In this document: one piece after another, positions 4,645 through 5,445 of the stretch
Position numbering within the stretch: position 1 is the first letter of the stretch
Layout: the number at the start of each line of letters is the position of its first letter
Assembly (NCBI GenBank): GCA_003646935.1
Contig: QMLW01000169.1
Location: forward strand, 1-5,445
Source of the DNA: Deltaproteobacteria bacterium
Lineage (GTDB): Bacteria > Desulfobacterota > DSM-4660 > Desulfatiglandales > B25-G16
DNA length: 5,445 nucleotides
Direction: 5' to 3'
Position numbers and translations under genes: made by a program
Notes under the pieces: generated by a model
The model's input: the letters and a program-made list of their open reading frames with translations, nothing else
Databases searched by the model: none
What the model was told of the DNA's origin: nothing

Positions 4645-5445
4645 CTACATCGCTTCAGGGGCGCTCACCCCAAGGAGGCCGAGGCCATTTTTGATTACGA
4701 TCTTAACGGCGAGGGCCAAGAGAAGCCTCGCCTGGCTCTTTTCCTTATTCTTCGTGATAATTCTGTGATGGTTATAGTATCGGTGAAAGCCGCTGGCCAA
4801 CTCCGTGAGATAGTAGGTCAACCGGTGGGGTTCCAGGACGGTGACAACCTCTTGGATGAGGGAGGGAAATTCGGCCATCTTCCGTATGAGCGCGATCTCC
4901 TCGTCGAGAGCAAGCCTTGCAAGCAGTGGGCCGGGATCGTCGGGAAGGTGAAGGTTCTGCTCGGCCGCCTTTCGAAAAACGCTACAGATCCTGGCGTGGG
5001 CATATTGAACATAATACACCGGGTTTTCGCTGTCCCTTCTCTTTACCAGGTCTATATCGAAATCGAGGGGTGAAGTATGGTCTTTGCTCAAAAAAACGAA
5101 CCGCACCGAATCGACACCCACCTCATCCACGAGCTCTTGAAGGGTCACGTATCTGCCCGATCTCTTGGACATCCGTATCTCGGCTCCCCCCTCCCACAGC
5201 TTCACCAACTGTATCAACAGCACCTCCAGCCAGCCGTCCGGCAATCCCTCCGCCGTGAGCGCGGCCTTAACCCTGTTTACATACCCATGATGATCGGCGC
5301 CCCAGATATTTATCACCCTGTTGAAGCCCCTCTCCCACTTATCGAGGTGGTAGGAGATATCAGTGGCGAAATAGGTGAATTCCCCGTCGTTCTTTCGAAG
5401 AACCCGATCCTTATCATCACCGAAGGAAGAGGTCTTTACCCACAC
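4645..5445 (-). CDS. argS: arginyl-tRNA synthetase, C-terminal part (cut by window edge)
   Basis: ArgS charges tRNA-Arg with arginine using ATP and is a class I cytoplasmic enzyme. The visible 266-267 codons cover roughly the second half of a protein that is usually about 550-580 residues; the HIGH motif lies outside the window. Numbered from the window edge, it shows TSSFGDDKDRVL (5-16), FTYFATDISYHLDKW (23-37), WGADHHGYV (48-56), the ATP-binding KMSKS equivalent RMSKRSG (91-97), VTLQELVDEVGVDSVRFVFL (100-119) and the anticodon-binding DALR-type helical domain from about 143, starting YYVQYAHARICSVFRKA (144-160). The codon at the right edge is GTG, but it is internal, not a start. The protein ends SAPEAM, where many ArgS proteins end PERM. 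The stop lies 10 bases before the SPOR gene. Confidence 0.97.
   Translation of the reverse strand: MWVKTSSFGDDKDRVLRKNDGEFTYFATDISYHLDKWERGFNRVINIWGADHHGYVNRVKAALTAEGLPDGWLEVLLIQLVKLWEGGAEIRMSKRSGRYVTLQELVDEVGVDSVRFVFLSKDHTSPLDFDIDLVKRRDSENPVYYVQYAHARICSVFRKAAEQNLHLPDDPGPLLARLALDEEIALIRKMAEFPSLIQEVVTVLEPHRLTYYLTELASGFHRYYNHHRIITKNKEKSQARLLLALAVKIVIKNGLGLLGVSAPEAM

Noticed and set aside
4381..5073. 230-codon plus-strand open frame opposite argS and the SPOR gene
   Set aside because: It is antisense to two confidently identified genes, spans their junction and shows no recognisable domain.

Overview
The window looks like a piece of a moderate-GC, Gram-negative chromosome. The Tat proteins, the arginyl-tRNA synthetase followed by a membrane-anchored SPOR protein, the glycine-rich RRM protein with tiny lysine-rich neighbours, and a TGTCATTGCGAG-type intergenic repeat together suggest a deltaproteobacterial (Desulfobacterota-like) or similar anaerobic lineage. 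That assignment is inference; no rRNA or other marker settles it.

Layout. The left quarter (1 to about 1175) reads rightwards. It holds the last 45 codons of an unrecognised gene with a possible terminator, a structured untranslated stretch, a 36-residue lysine-rich protein with a strong ribosome binding site, an RRM-type RNA-binding protein of 101 residues with an RGG-like tail, and a 23-residue basic protein with a near-perfect Shine-Dalgarno sequence. Positions 1176-1426 lie between convergent transcription units and contain short inverted repeats, one of them a candidate terminator for the rightward unit.

The remaining three quarters read leftwards as one tightly packed set: argS (C-terminal half only, cut by the window edge), a SPOR-domain membrane protein, a PmbA/TldE-family protein, a TatA/TatB-type subunit and TatC. 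Gaps are 10 bp (argS to SPOR), 13 bp (pmbA to tatB) and an 8-bp overlap (tatB to tatC). The exception is the SPOR to pmbA junction. There a roughly 100-bp dispersed-type repeat with strong palindromes is inserted, and it happens to keep an open frame that would add a spurious 56-residue N-terminus to PmbA.

Functionally, the leftward genes combine translation (ArgS), septal peptidoglycan binding (SPOR), peptide processing (the TldE half of TldD/TldE) and folded-protein export (Tat). The rightward genes look like a small RNA-binding or cold-response cluster. No CRISPR array, transposase, rRNA or tRNA was recognised. Nothing here amounts to a clearly new system; the best leads are the mini-protein/RRM cluster with its structured leader and the repeat inside the leftward operon.
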